From Stercorarius parasiticus (Eukaryota > Chordata > Aves > Charadriiformes > Stercorariidae), in contig VWZL01002503.1 in NCBI GenBank assembly GCA_013396915.1, positions 324,896-388,895 on the forward strand: a stretch of 64,000 bases of DNA, given 5' to 3'. This document shows positions 48,600-61,660 of the stretch, piece after piece. The position numbers were made by a program, and so were the translations under genes. Within the stretch, counting starts at the first letter, position 1, and every line of letters starts with the position of its first letter. Under the pieces are notes generated by a model. That model searched no databases and was not told where the DNA came from. It saw only the letters and a program-made list of their open reading frames with translations.

Positions 48600-49340
48600 A
48601 CTTTTTTTGGCTGCTGCTGCCAATTAACAGTTCTCTGAAATCACCAGGTCAGTGATGGCTCCGAGCTCTTCTCATGAGTTTAACTACTTGTCCCAAGCTC
48701 CATGCCAATGCTCCGCTCTGGTTGCTTCTCCATTGGAACATCACCTTCATTCCTCCACACCAAAGCTCTCCTCCTGCCCCTATGCCCCTCAGTTTTGTGG
48801 GATCCTTCTGAAACTTGCCATCAACACAGCCTTTGGCCATCCAGAAGAGCTCAGTGTCATCTGTGAACCTGAAGATTTCCCTGTTCACTCCCTTCTCCTG
48901 GAGAGGTATGAAGGTGTCAAATATAAAACTGGTCCCAGGGCTGGTCCCCGGGGCACCCCACTGCTGGCTGTCCTCCATCCTGATGAGTGACTGTTCAGCC
49001 CCATGTGTTGCTTCTGATCCTTCAGCCACCTTTCAGTTCATGGAAGAGCCTTTCTTCTGCTCCCACAGCAAGTTTGTTTCTTTAATAACCTGTGGCATGG
49101 CGCTTCATCAGAAGCTTTCTGACAATCCAGACAGATAATGTCCTCTGGATCCTCTGTATTTGAGGCAGGGTCCCCCCTTGCAGGAGATCTGCCAGCTTCT
49201 GCCCAACTCCATGTTCAGCCACATGCTCCTCAATCCCATCCTTCTGCGCAGGCTCTGCTGTCTCACTGGTGCTACAGCAATGAGAATCTCCATGTTTTAG
49301 CTCCCAGCACCCTGTTTGCAGAGCTGAAAGTTTCACTGTC
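48600..49340 (-). mobile_element. Decayed LINE reverse transcriptase, CR1/L2-like
   Basis: Minus-strand translation with frame changes gives a run reminiscent of the LINE RT palm: DIICLDCQKASDEAPCHRLL, then ERWLKDQKQH, then SGVPRGPALGPVL (compare [13 protein letters not shown]), then FRFTDDTELF (compare FADDTKLF). Many stops and substitutions show it is old. Element borders cannot be placed; the flanks to about 48,060 and 49,650 may belong to it. The clade is tentative. Confidence 0.6.
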
Positions 49341-52300
49341 CACCAGCCTGCTGCCCAGTTGTAAGGAGAGGTTCCACACGGCAACCTCTATGGTTTATCA
49401 TATAAGTTGTCCCCAGACATGAGTAAACACCATCTGTTCTGGGGACGTGCTCATAGCCAGCTTGTCCCGTCAGTCTGGGGCTTCCTCTAGATTTACTTCA
49501 AATTGTTCTGCCTCCTCTGAGCGACCTGCTGAGCACGTGTGCCAGGCCTGGGCTCTCCCCACCACTGCTGGCCAACGTGGGAAAACACTGAGCTGCTTCG
49601 TGGGGCCTCATCATCCTGGAAGTCCCATTAGACCCTGAGCATCCCCTCAGCTCTTAGTTGGCTTTCTGCCTTTTGGTGGTTTAAGGGCATGTTCTTCAAA
49701 CAGCTGTAGCATCTTTTTCAGGGGGTTCCGCGTACCCATTTTTAGCTTTTTAGCTTCCTGTTTCCAGAAGAACTGCCACCTTTTGCGGGCTTTCCTGTTC
49801 TCTCCTAGACGAGCTTTCCATTTCCGAAACATCAGTGTTTTCTACAGTACCTCCAGTTAACCCTCCCATCAAACTGGGAGGTGGGCTGTTCAACCACCTG
49901 ATTTTCTTTTTGAATTGTGGCACACATCTTATCCAAGCTTCTCACAGCCTATTTAACATAACCTTCAGGTTGTGTTTAGGATCTTGGGGTTTGGGAGTAT
50001 TTGTTGATAGTATGCCCCATTTCTACATACTTCCTTTTCCTGAACTTTTAATGGGATATACCTGGCCCTCTCTGTCCCGCTGCACTGTTACACCTGGTAG
50101 TGCTGTGCTTTTTAGTATGGAGCAGTTGCCCCACTGCCTCTTCCACCCGGTCCCACGCACTCAAGATACACCCAGAACAGGATCTTTGCGATGAGGATCT
50201 TGCAGCCTCGTTGCTCCAAGAGGCTTCATTTACTGCACCCACAAATCCTATCTCTGCATCTTGTCTTGACGAAGCTGGTCTGTACGTGGGGGAAGTGACC
50301 TCCCACCTCCACTGTCTGAGCTTGCACGTTCTCTAGTCCCACTTAATATTTCCAGATGACTTACTGTTCTCCTTGTATGCAATATGAATTTTACGTTTTT
50401 ATTATTAGAGCCTGGGATTTTCACCTGCAAAGATTTCTTCATGCCCTTTTTCCTGTACTGTTTCACTGTATATAACCCCTTCCTAACCATACCCCTCCTC
50501 TGTCACGCCTATGAAGCTGGTAGCTGGGGCATCACCACACCTTGGTGGTTACCTTCCTTCCCCAGGTCTCTTTGTCCTGGTGTACGGTGCCATTGCGTGC
50601 TGCCAAGCTTTGCATTTCCCCTTGTGCTCCCAGCACCGGTGTGAAAGCTTTTCCAGTCCTGCCTTTGCTCCTGGGCCAGCCGTCTGGCAGCGTCAGGGCT
50701 CAGCACCCTTCGCTTTTGCTTCGTATCCTCCAAACGGTCTGAACATTCAGAGCCTGGTTTGTGTCCCAAATGCCTTTTTGTCCCCCAGCTGTGGTTACGC
50801 TCCCATCTGTCTGCCCAGGCTGTGGCGTGGGGAAGGTCTCTGTTTGCATTTGATAGGGGCTGGTCAAGTTATGGTTTTAAAATAGCTGCAGTTATGGCTT
50901 TAAACAAAGAGCTGCCAGGAAGGGAGCTGAGGCTACAGGCACACGGGCTGGGTTCCAGGGGGTGGTGTGTCCCACAGCCCCTCTGCCCGGGAACAGCATG
51001 GGATGCTCGTGCTCTGCAGTGGGTTTCCTTTCTGTGCTCCACAAACCTGCCTTTCCTCCTTCTTCACCTCCTCCTCTTTCTCCTCCCTGTCTGCTGGGTG
51101 CTCCTTACCTTGGGGGCTCTGCTCCTACCCTGAGGTTTTTGTGGTCCCTCATTGCAGCTGTGGCAGAGGGGAGCCTCTGGGCCTTGTAATGAGGATGAAC
51201 ACCCCACAGCACTTGTGGGGCTGGTCAGGAGACCTGCTGGAGGCTTGGGCCATGCTCAGCAGGCATCTCCCCTGCTTCAGAGGCTGGCTGGTATGCCAGG
51301 TGCTGCCTGGTATGCCAGGTGCTGCCTGCCTCTCCTTGCACTGGGCTTGCCAGACCCATACCAGCCAAGATGGTAGGCAAGAATGGTGGTACAGGGTGTG
51401 TGAAGTGAGGACTTGCAACGGGGCACAGATATCATGGAGACCTCAGGGAATGCTCCCCTGTGTCCTATGGTTCACGGAGTGCCTGGGAACACATTGTGGG
51501 ATGAGGATGAGCTGTAGGACAAGAGCAGGCAGGACCTCCAGCATGGCCAGCACATCTCTGATGCTCTTCAGAAAGAACAGTTGAGTGTTCAGCAAAGGGC
51601 AGAGCAGAGGGGGCAAAGACTGGGCTGGGGAGGGAAGTGCAACCTGGATCTGGGGACTGTGACAGGCACAAATCACCCAGGCTCACAGAAGGCAGAGTTG
51701 TCTCTGATGGAGACGGGCTGGGACTGGCTTCACCTGTGGCCCAGGCACTCGTGTCCTGCTCCTGGAGTGTCCCTGGGCACTCACCACCCATCAAAGCTGG
51801 ATGGCAGCTGTGGACCTGCCGGTGCAGACCTGCTGGGCTACTGATCGGTGGCACATGACCCATGGTGGCCTGTGTCCCAAGGTTTATGCTCAGCCACATC
51901 TGGGTACATGGGACAGCAAGAGGGATGGATGGTAGAGCAAGAAGGCTGCTGGGATAGCTGGCTCTCTAGAGCCCCGAGGCTGCACATCTGCCCTTTGGGA
52001 CATCCCTGGAGCTGGCTGCATGGGTGCAGAAGGACAGAAGCTCTACCTGGGGTGGAACCATCCACCTGATGGGGTGGCACTTGGAGCAGGGTCTCAGGGT
52101 GGAGGTGGCATGGCCATGTGTCTGTCTGGGAGCATCCTCGGGTCAGGGTGGGATGTGCCACAGGGTGCCTCTATGTGGTGTCTGTGCCTTGAGCTGCCAG
52201 GTCACTGTGTCTCCAGCCAGCAGCATCAGCCCAGGCACCTCCACCCCCAGAGATGTGGGGACACTTGCCCATCCACCCACACTGTATCTGTCTGCACAGG

Positions 52301-52559
52301 TCCTTCCTCTGCCTAGCTGCTGGCCCTGGGGCTGGCCTGTCCACCCCAAAACCCCAGGAGACCCTTTCCATGCGTGCCTGGGGGACGAAGCCACCGTGTC
52401 CCCATCACACCCCAGCTCCCCATCCCCGAGCTGCCTGCTGCTCTGGCTGCCCAGCCGTACAGATGGCTTCTCCGCCGCGCCAGGTCGCAGCCTCCACCCT
52501 CACGNAGCCCCCACCAGAGCCAGCCACACACACAAGTGAACTTTTCTGCGTTTTCCAGC
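49341..52559. other. No recognised gene
   Basis: GC-moderate sequence with a 19-bp direct repeat in tandem (51288-51325) and one ambiguous base at 52505. Open frames here show no domain or splice support. The lysine-rich frame at 49,647-49,832 (minus) is unassigned and could be part of the neighbouring old LINE. Confidence 0.5.
51288..51325. repeat. 19-bp unit, two tandem copies
   Basis: CTGGTATGCCAGGTGCTGC is repeated twice without a gap. Confidence 0.85.
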
Positions 52560-52960
52560 AATTAAAAAGAATAAAGCAACAGTTGTCTCCAGGCAGGGCA
52601 TGGATCCTGGTGACCCTGATTTTCTGTGTGGCTGGGCAGGGTGAATGGGGCTATTGAGACCCCGATGACTGGCATCTCCACTCCAGGATTGTCTCCCCTT
52701 CCAAGTCCCCCTCCCCGCGCTCTCCTCCTCCCTACCCTCCTCCCCGCTTTTAATTTCCTTCCTGGAGAGAGCTGCTCATCCCCTTCCCATTGGCCAAAGG
52801 CCTGAAAGGGAATGGAGGAGACAAGGGAAGGATTAAAGACGCTCTGCTTAGGAGCAGGCAGCCTGAATACAAGATGCACCGGCTGGGAAAGAATGGGGGC
52901 TTAGTGGGGCACCAGATCAGACCCGCCTCCGCTGCATTCAGCCCAACCTGCATTCCTGCA
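52560..52960. promoter_or_regulatory. Putative conserved non-coding element
   Basis: A non-coding stretch that differs from its GC-rich repetitive surroundings: ATTAAAAAGAATAAAGCAAC, CTTTTAATTTCCTTCC, CCCATTGGCCAAAGGCC (a CCAAT-type box) and AAGGATTAAAGACGC. It looks enhancer-like by texture only. No comparison was run. Confidence 0.3.
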
Positions 52961-55900
52961 TTGCTAAGCAGGGACCTTTCTCCCTGGCCAGCCCATCAGA
53001 GGGACGCCCTGGACCCCTGTCCCACCTGCCACTGCAGGTAGACCTACCCGGGACGGTCCCACCACGCTGCGTTCCCTTGGGATGCAGCTACATCGGGAGA
53101 CAGCAGCACTAGGGTGCTTGCAGGTCCCTTGGGTCAGCCCCATGAGGATGAAGAGGCAGCTGGGGCATCCCTTGGACCAGTCTGGGAGCCAAGTGGGGCA
53201 ATTCGGGTCTCCGCAGCCCTTGCCGTGGCAGACCTATGGGCTTCATCCTGCAGGACTGGAGTTTAAGGCAGTCACCACTGCTTCAGTGCTCAGAGGAAGA
53301 CTGGTGCCTGCAGCAGGGCTGGGCCTGTGCTTGTCCTCCTGGAGAAAGGCTGGGGCACTTCCAGCCACAGCCTTGGTGTCAGAGATGGTGGTGCCCCACT
53401 GCTTGTCAACCATGTTCTCTCAGCCACAGAAGACCCCTCAAAAAATCCATGGGTGTTCATTGCCCTTCTCAGCCCCTCCTGTAGCCATGCAGTTTGGGGT
53501 GCAGATGGGGCATGGTGGCTTGCATTCACCCCTCCCACTGATCCCATTTACCCCATTCCACAGCATGTGCGTGACAAAGGACTTGCCACACTCTGGGCTT
53601 TGGGCTTCTCCAGGGGCAGGTCTGAGATAGGGTGGATTTTGCTGCTGGAGCTGTTCCTTGGGAGGGGCTGGAGCAGAGCAGGGTGGTGGGAGCATGGTCT
53701 TGGGGTCGCACTAGGAATGAGGGCCTCCAAGGGCAATGGTGGGCAATGGCCACCTATGACTGACCAAACCACGGGGAGTCGCCTGGGAGTAGGACTGTGG
53801 TATCAGCAGCGTCTGGTCTTTCCATGCCTCTTACACCCTCCATGCCAGGCCGACCCTCCATGTCTTGTCTCAGGTGAGGAGCAGGTAGGAGTGTGTCACC
53901 TGCTCAGGGTAGTCCAGGATCGGTGCCCGCTGTCTCTGCCCAAGGACACCCCCATGCCAAGGCAAGGCCAGTCCACCCAAGCTGGGACAGCATAGCCCCC
54001 TCTGTGCTATTAGCATGCTGGGTCAATCCTTAGTGCTCGCACACATGAGTTCCCCATGGTTGGGACGGAAACACCCACCTTGTGTGTGAACTGGGAATAC
54101 GAGGCTGAGACTCCTGACCTGAGCTGGTTTCCTTCACAGGACAGAGGGAGGTTGTTCTCAGAAACTTCTCCAGGTCCCTGCTGACATTCACCCCAGAGAG
54201 CTCTGTTTTCTGGTGGAGCCCAACAAGGCCCCGCAGTGAGCAAGAGGTCTCCAGGCTGAGAAGCTGGTGGTCTGCAGTGGGGAGCAAGGATGGAGTGGGT
54301 CAGCAAAGTCCTTCAGCCCCAAAGAATCATCTGTGAAGGCACCCCTGGGATCCCACGCTGCCAGGAGCATCCCAGGGAGCCCAGGTTTCCATGCAAAGGC
54401 ACACCTCAGGGCACTTACACACACAGCTTTTGGGGCCCTGCACTGCAGTCTGAGCTCCCATGTCCCATGTCCCATGTAGTGGTTAATGTCATTTTAGGTT
54501 TCCTGAGGGTTGTCCCACCTCTCCCCATCTTCTGATCTAGATCCCTTGCTGGCCTGGTCCCTCACACATCCCAAAGAGATGCAGCACCTGCAATGGTCAG
54601 GATGGAGCCTGGTGACCTGCAGGAGCCCAGGGTGGGATATGGCCGAGTGCATGGAGGTGGCCTGCCAGGGTAGCCTCAATCACCTTCCAGACTCTTGATT
54701 GTATTGATACAGAACAGGACTCAGGCACCAAAAGACAGCCACCTTGTGCCAGCTGAGATGTCCCAGGGTGCCCAGGACATATGTGCAAGTCCAGAAGATG
54801 GGATGGCCTCCAGACCCTGGGGCAGAGGCCAGGCAAGGACACCTCAAGCAGCAGAAGGAGCTTAGGTGTAAGTGCTGCCATCCCTCCCTGGCTTTCACAG
54901 CCAAAGAAGGAGATCAGACACCACCTTGGGTGGACATCCCAGGGTCAGAGCTGAGTCCCACCCCGCTGACCAAGCTGTGCAGGCAGGGTCCCAGTTCTTG
55001 CTGCCTCCTGAGCACCGCATGTGACCATCACAGTCTCCATGCTCCAGCTGTCATCGCTCAGACAGCTTCAACCCTCGCATGTTAGAATCCATGATTTTAA
55101 AACATTTTTCAATATTTGGTACTAGAAGCCCCATCTCCTGGAGTCCTGTGACTCCAGCAGAAACTTGGTACCAGAAAAGAGCATGAAATCCTTCCTGGGG
55201 GTGTGTCTCCATTTCCATCCCAGAAGGCAGAAGAAAATGCCCATCTATTCCTCCTCCAGAGAAGAGTCACATCCCTTCAAGCATCCCACCACCTGCCACC
55301 AGCCTCAACAGTTGGCACGGAGCCCACCTACACGGCCACCTCCATCACTGCATCCTCTGGCTCAGGGAAAAGGTCTGAGGGCTTTGCGCCAGAAAGCTAC
55401 CCTGACTCTAGGGGAAAATAGACAAAATGGGTAGGAAATCATCAGTTTTGGCATAAGGGACCTCTGTTATCAGCATGATGCACCTGCCTCGCTGGGTGAG
55501 TACCAGCCGTGGTGAGGCAGAGGTGGCTGGTCCTCGCTCAGGGGCTGGTGGGCACCTCACAGTGGCCCTCGGCTCTGCCTGGCCCTGCAGGACCCCTCTC
55601 CCTTCTCACCCTTCACCAAGACCAGGAGCTCTGCCTTTGGGAAGATCTCTGCGGGAGATCTTTGCCACCCTAAGACTTGGGAGTTCCCGTTGCCCCATCA
55701 CCGCTGTAACACTCCCCAGAGCTGTCAACAGGCAGGGGACGCGGCGGGGATGTCCCCACCTTGTTGCTCCCCCAGACTCTCCCATCCCATGCGGTTCCCA
55801 TCCAGCCCACGCTGCCTGCAGAAACCAGGAGCTCCATCCCAACGGAGGAGCCCAAGGGTCCCAGGTGGGGAAAAAAGCTGAAGCACAGGTGAAAGGCAAC

Positions 55901-56039
55901 TCATCTCCCTGTGCGGTGGCTGGGGGCCTTTTGTCCTTCTTCTGCCGTGCTGAGGGGTTGGAGCCTGGCGTTTCCCAGCCCACGGCAGACGCAGCCCCCA
56001 GGCAGCCTGACGGGGATGGAGAGCCTGGGATGGAGAGGG
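52961..56039. other. No recognised gene
   Basis: GC-rich, stop-poor sequence with many chance open frames on both strands. No domain or consistent exon was found. Confidence 0.5.
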
Positions 56040-56440
56040 ACCACGGGGCTTTCTCTTTAATGCAGTGCTATGAATACTCGGGGTCTTTCTGCGCACTGTT
56101 TAATGGATTTGAATGTGAAAAGGTGGTGGAATTGGGAAGAGGGGAAGAGAGGGGGGAGGCCAGGCCTCTTTGTTCAGGGGTGCTGCTCCAGCCTTGGATT
56201 TATTTAGCATTTGGAGGGCTCTGGGGTCTTTCTCTCCTCCCCAGCCACTGCAAAGGCTCGCTCCCTTTTTTGCCTCATACTTATTAGCATAGCAGCTGCT
56301 CTGGGAGAGGGGCTAGGCAAGAGAAAAGGATAGAGGCGTCCGGGAAATGAATAGGAGGGGAAAAAAATAGCTTAAAAGGACACAGGCTTTGAATGAGGGG
56401 GAGTCGTGAGTGGAAAAGGGGACGGGGGGCGGCTCGGAGT
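56040..56440. promoter_or_regulatory. Putative conserved non-coding element
   Basis: A block with motif-dense, non-repetitive sequence: TTTAATGCAGTGCTATGAAT, GGATTTATTTAGCATTTGG, CATACTTATTAGCATAGCAG and GGGAAATGAATAGG. It is AT-richer than either flank. The texture resembles developmental enhancers. Confidence 0.35.
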
Positions 56441-59039
56441 TGTCACCGTAGCTGTGAATGTGAGCAGGGTGAAATGCGAGGACCCGCTGGGGGTGGTTGC
56501 CCCGGCCGGGCACTGCGCCAGGGGACAAGGGCCTGAACCTGGCACTGCGGAGCGAGGCCAGCGCTGCCCCATGCCCCCCGGCTCGCGGGGACACGCAGGG
56601 CAGTGGGTGCTGGGCCGGCACCCTCCTGCCCGCCCAGCCCTGCTGCCCCGGGCCAGCCTGCGCCCTTCTTCCTGCAGGGACTCGGGCTGCCCCAGCCCCT
56701 GTGGCCGGGATGGGGGGTCCCCCAGCCGGGACCTCCAAACTGAAACATCCAGGGGAGAGATTCCAGTAAGTGTCACAGCAACTGGTAGTTCCCAAAGGTG
56801 TTGGGCAGCTGCAGGACCCAACCCCTCTCCGTGGGGCAGGGATGGGGCAGCAACCAAGTGCACACAGCCAGTGCCTCCGGCTCCTCCACCCACTCCCCGG
56901 CAGAGCCCTCCAGCCACAGGACGACTCTTTTACACAGAGTTAAAGGAAATCAGGTATCCATGGAGCTGCCACACCGCTGGCAGAGGGACAACCATGCTGA
57001 GACATGCCAGTGAGAGCTCCCGAGCAAGCAGGGGTGCGTGGGCAGAGGGCTGCTCCTGGGCAGAAAACCTGAGAGAGAGCTGGGCATATTCGGAGCCCAC
57101 GTGTGCAATGGCATCGTGTGTAATAACATTGCCGTTGACTGGGCATGTGTGAGAACTGTTTTTTCAGCTGGAGAAAACAAGGAAAGAGGTGTCAGTGCAC
57201 TGCCAGGGGTGAGAGGAGGCTGCAGAGGTGCCGTTTCCAGGCAGAATTCTCCTTGTTTTTATAATCCATTCGGAGCCAGGAGTGTGCTCGTCGTGCCCTC
57301 ACCTTTCAGGTCACAAACCACCAGCCCCAGGTGCTGCTCAGCCTCGCGCTGCCCCAGCGACACATTGCAGAGGCTGAGCGGAGTGGGCACCGCTGCTCGG
57401 CCGATATCCCCTCTGGCCATGGCTGTGCGTGGGCCAGCCCTGCCTCTGCTCCGTGACATGCAGGAGCACCTGCCGGCACCCGTCTGCCAGGCTCCCCAGG
57501 GTCCTCCACGTTTGTGGCAGGGCTGGCGCCACGGGGGGTCAGCAGAGCCAGCCACGCTGCGGGCACGGCCATCCTGCCCGGGCTAAATCTGAAGCGGGTT
57601 GGTGCTGAGCTCGGTCAGCCATGAGTAGGATGGATTTGTCAGTGAGCGAGTGCTGGCTGCAGCCAAGGACAGTCCGACGTGCACTGCCCTGCCGGCGGCG
57701 CTGAAGCCAAGAGCCGATGCTCACGACTGGGTTTCTGTGTCCCTCCAGGCTACTCCGGGCTGCCAGGGCCACTGGCCGGACCGTGAGGGAAAAGGGAAGG
57801 TGCCTTCTGGGGAGCCTCCTCCTAAGAAGCAGCAGTAGGACATCTCCAGCTCAGCCGGACCAAGGTCTGCCACCTCACGAGGGTGCGGCTGGAGGTGCTG
57901 CTCTCCTCAGAGACCCCTCCCAGCCAGAGAATGGTGTTGGATTCAGGCTGAACAAGGAGTTTCCAATTAAAACAGTTGTCCCAAACACTCTCCAGTCTGT
58001 CAACTGGCCAGCTTTGCCTCTGTCCGTTCTTCTACCCATCCCTCTGTCCATCCCCAGCCATGCCTCTATTCTCCCATCCCTCCCCAGCCACCNACCATCC
58101 CTCCATTCCGCCGTCCCTCCATGTTCCCAGCGACCCCCCCAACCCTCCCCAGTCATTCGCCATCCGAGCAGCCTTCCACCCCGCCAGACGCAAGCCCCAT
58201 CCACCATCCTGCCCAAAACAAGCCAAACCAGGATGTTGCCCTGGTTGGCCATTTCTTTAGGGCCAGGAAGAGAAACCTGCTAACGTGAGGAAGCCAAAAC
58301 CTCCATTGCACCTGCAGGTCTGTGTCCCACCCAGTGTGAGACCCAGGGGTCACCTCTCCCTGGGTACTCTGTGCTGGGCACCCCGAGAGACGGGTGCCTG
58401 TGGTCACACTGGGACATGGCAGCTGAAGAGTTTCTGAGAAGAGAAGACACTTCTCCTGCACACATGATGGAGCAGTGGGACATGTGCTGCCACCAAGGAG
58501 AAGCAGGAGCCACCTGTGGTCCCTGTGCTGGCACATCCCAGGCCTGGGAGCATCCCTGGGGGGACACGGCCCCCCGAGCATGGAGGTCTGCAGAGTGACA
58601 GCGACTTTAGGCCATGGGGGCTTGGCACTGAAACCTCCGCATCCACCTTGCAGCAGGGCGTGGGGGTCATGCACGCTGCAGGAAGACCCCACACCAGCTC
58701 CATGCTGTGGGAAGGGGGTGCCCAGCTCCAGCTCCAGCACAGAAAGGATCCTGGGGGCTGGGATCTTTGCACCGAGTCCCAGCACCAAACACGGCAGCAG
58801 CACTGGGGCAGCGGTGAAACAGGTTGAAACCCTGAGCTGCCCCGTCCCGCACCATGCGCTGCGGACCTCCGGTGCTGCCACCCCCAGCCTGCCCGGCCAC
58901 CCCCTCTCACCCCCTCACCCGCGCTGAGGGGCTCACCCTGAAAGCGGGGATGGAGCCCAGAAAGCATCGAGAAGGGGCAAAATAGGAAGGCTGGAAAAGA
59001 GGGCAGCCTGGCCAGCCAGACCGAGCCGCCGGCTCCTCC
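56441..59039. other. No recognised gene; CCAT-rich low-complexity patch
   Basis: GC-rich sequence. A (CCATCCCT)-like tract at about 58,035-58,140 includes one ambiguous base at 58093. No exon was recognised. Confidence 0.5.
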
Positions 59040-59640
59040 CCAGCACCGAACAGTAGTCGATTGTGATCTTTTTTTTTTAAAAAAAGGTAACTCCTATTCG
59101 GATCTGCAGGCTGCGGCATTATCATAGTCATACAAGCGCCCAACAAAGCATCTATTTAAAATGTACTGAATTTTGATTACAGCCCGTCCCCTCTTGCTCG
59201 CCCGCTCGCCGTCTTTCTTTCTCATTCATTACTTACTGTGTTAAGCTCCCTGAAATTCAAATAAAATCCCACCTCCTCCCCCCCATCCATATGCGTTGGT
59301 CGATTCAGCTCCGATGGCTGGGCTTGACGGATGAAGGGCAATAGAAGAGAAGACAAAGCTGTCAAACCTCGCCGGGCTGTGTTGACTTCCCATCGCCCCC
59401 GCGGCCGGAGGGGAGCCCGATCCATCTGGTTTGGAGTCAGTAGCACAAACAAAAGCAAAAGACAATGGCAGGAAGCACTTGAAAGTTCAAATTCTTGCTT
59501 TGGTTTCTCTTGGAACAACAGCACCTACGTAATGCGGCCGGCGGACAATAATGCGCAGCCAGGGACACGCAAAAATGCCAGAAGAATGTGCTTACGCCAC
59601 CAAACGATCCAATATTTTTGTTTTATTGGAACAGAAATAG
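59040..59640. promoter_or_regulatory. Putative deeply conserved non-coding element
   Basis: About 600 bp standing out from its GC-rich flanks. It contains TCTATTTAAAATGTACTGAA, TGAAATTCAAATAAAATCCC, ATATGCGTTGGTCGATTCAG, GGACAATAATGCGCAGCC and CCAATATTTTTGTTTTATTGG-like sequence with a forkhead-type TTGTTTT core. It has no coding pattern and no repeat-family signature. Its location 2 kb beyond the predicted 3' end of the next gene suits a regulatory element. Confidence 0.4.
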
Positions 59641-61629
59641 AAAAGGGGGAGAAAAAAAAAAAAGGGAAAAAAAAGCAAGTCTTTGGAGTTCCTAGATTTC
59701 TTGGATGGGGTTTCTGTAGAGCGGAGAGCTGCGGCACAGGGCGGCCAGGGACTGTGCAGGGCTCAGCCCCGGGGGGTCGGGGTTCAGCTGTACCCTCGGC
59801 GCATCCCTGCTGCTGGGGCCATCGCGCTTGGGAGCCCAGGGATTCAGGGTGGCACCGTGGGCACTGGACTTGGCGCTGGGGGGATGCATTCACCACCCAG
59901 CCCAAATCCCCTCCAAAGGGGCTGCCGCAGGCCCCAGCCCACCCCGTCCACCCCAGCGAGAGAGGAGCTGTGTGCCGAAATGGTGCGTTTCCTCAGAAAA
60001 ACCCCTCCTTGCGGTTGTGGCCGGCCCGGCCCAGCTGGCTGAAGCCCTGGGACAAGGTGAAGAGGGAGAAGCCGTGGGGCTGAGGTGAGCGGGGCTGACC
60101 CAAAGCGGGCATCTGGACAGGGTTTTGCAGCATCCCGAGCCCGGGGAGGGGGGAGCTGCACCTGCAGGGTAAACCCGCAGCGCCCTGGCCCTGGGGAGCA
60201 CCGGTTTGGTGGCACTCACCGGGGGGTCGGTGTCACACAGCGTCCACGTAGGACAAAATCGTACCGCGTCAGGAGAGGGGAGCGGTGCTCGCCCCACATA
60301 CATGGCCCACAGATTTGGCCACAGTCAGCGGCTGCGACAAGCCCCCAGCTGATAAACCCACAGGACCACCAGCATTTGCGACTGATGGTTTTGGCATCAT
60401 CCTTTTTTTCCTGCTAAAAACAAGCCGGGATGGTCAGTGCCATCTCATCCGTGCTGGGCTGATGCCTGGGCAAGCTGCATGTGCCCAGGGCAACCGGGGG
60501 CCGCCGGCTGTGTCCGTCCCAGGCACCCTCCCACCCCAGTGATGGGTGGCACTGGGCTTGGCACGTTGGGGTTGAGGTTGGCCAACCTGGAAAGGTCACA
60601 CCTCTGGGTCTCCTCCCCACTGCCATTTGCGGGACAGCCCTCCTGGCATCCCTGGGAACCCACGGCCCAGAGCCAAACTGGGCATGGCACAGATTTCCCA
60701 AGGATTTGGGCACTTCCAGAGCTGGCAAAATTATTGACATGGAAAAAGTCTCATCCAAAAGCCCATGCTGCTGCCAGTGAGGGAGGCTTGCCTGCACCCT
60801 TCCCTCAAAGCCCTGGCTGCAGGCAGGACCCTGGTGCAGACACAGGGCTGCCTCTGCTCTTCCCACTTCCCGAAGCGGAGGGATCCCACCTGGAAAACCT
60901 CTAAGGTGCAGGGCTCAGCCTGCTTTTGGGCAGCGGCCTGCTCTGAGCCACGCAAAAGGATGGAGATGCCTTTGGGGATGGAGACCCCACATCAACTCTC
61001 ACCCCATGCCCCTTCCAGGGGGTGGCTGAAGCTACCCGCAGACTGCCAGCAGCTCCTAGCTGGAGGTGACCCCATCCTCACAGCCCAAGGGCTTGACAAG
61101 GACCGAGCCACCTCAAACCCCTGCTGGGGCTTGGGTTAGGCTGAGAAAGCCTGGGAAGGGTTGTAGGGAGCCATGGGGTGGCTCAGCTGGGGCTGCAGAC
61201 CCAAACCACACACCCCATGGTCCATGGGAGCAGTCCCAGGATTGGCCACAGAGCTCCCACCTCACTCCCTTGGGGCAAGTAGCTTCTGCAGGAATAGCCC
61301 AAACCCCACGTGCCTGGTCCAGCACCAGGCCTTGGTCTGAGCCATGCCCCCTCCACACACTGGGATGGAGCAAACCAGGACCCCCTCCTGGGCCCAGGGA
61401 TCATCCCCAGCCCCAGGCAAGGGGCTGGCAGGGGCTGCACACTCCAGCAGCCCCCCCAAAATCCCCCCCAACCACCACCCTGAGGCGGTGTCTTTAACCC
61501 CAGAAGAGCTGCAGGTTCAGACACTGAAACAAGGACCTGGGGGACGCAGCCAGCCACCCCCCACCACGGGAGCCACCCAACATTGCCCATAACCACATGA
61601 GAAAGAACAAACGAAAAAGCCATTTTCTT
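59641..61629. other. No recognised gene
   Basis: GC-rich sequence with chance open frames. It ends abruptly at the AT-rich block at about 61,620. Confidence 0.5.
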
Positions 61630-61654
61630 TTTTTATAAAAAGATCAATGAAAAA

Positions 61655-61660
61655 TTTATT
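61655..61660 (-). terminator. Poly(A) signal AATAAA
   Basis: Minus-strand AAATAAATTTT, followed downstream by a TTTTTCGTTTGTTC U/GU-rich element. It marks the predicted end of the AT-rich 3' UTR. Confidence 0.5.

Noticed and set aside
49647..49832. Lysine-rich 61-codon minus-strand frame
   Set aside because: No family recognised. It is probably part of the old LINE or chance, and evidence is insufficient to call it a gene.
53327..53995. 222-codon plus-strand open frame and similar frames at 50,967-51,584, 55,475-56,287 and 56,406-57,152
   Set aside because: GC-rich, stop-poor DNA with overlapping frames on both strands, no domains and no initiation or splice context.
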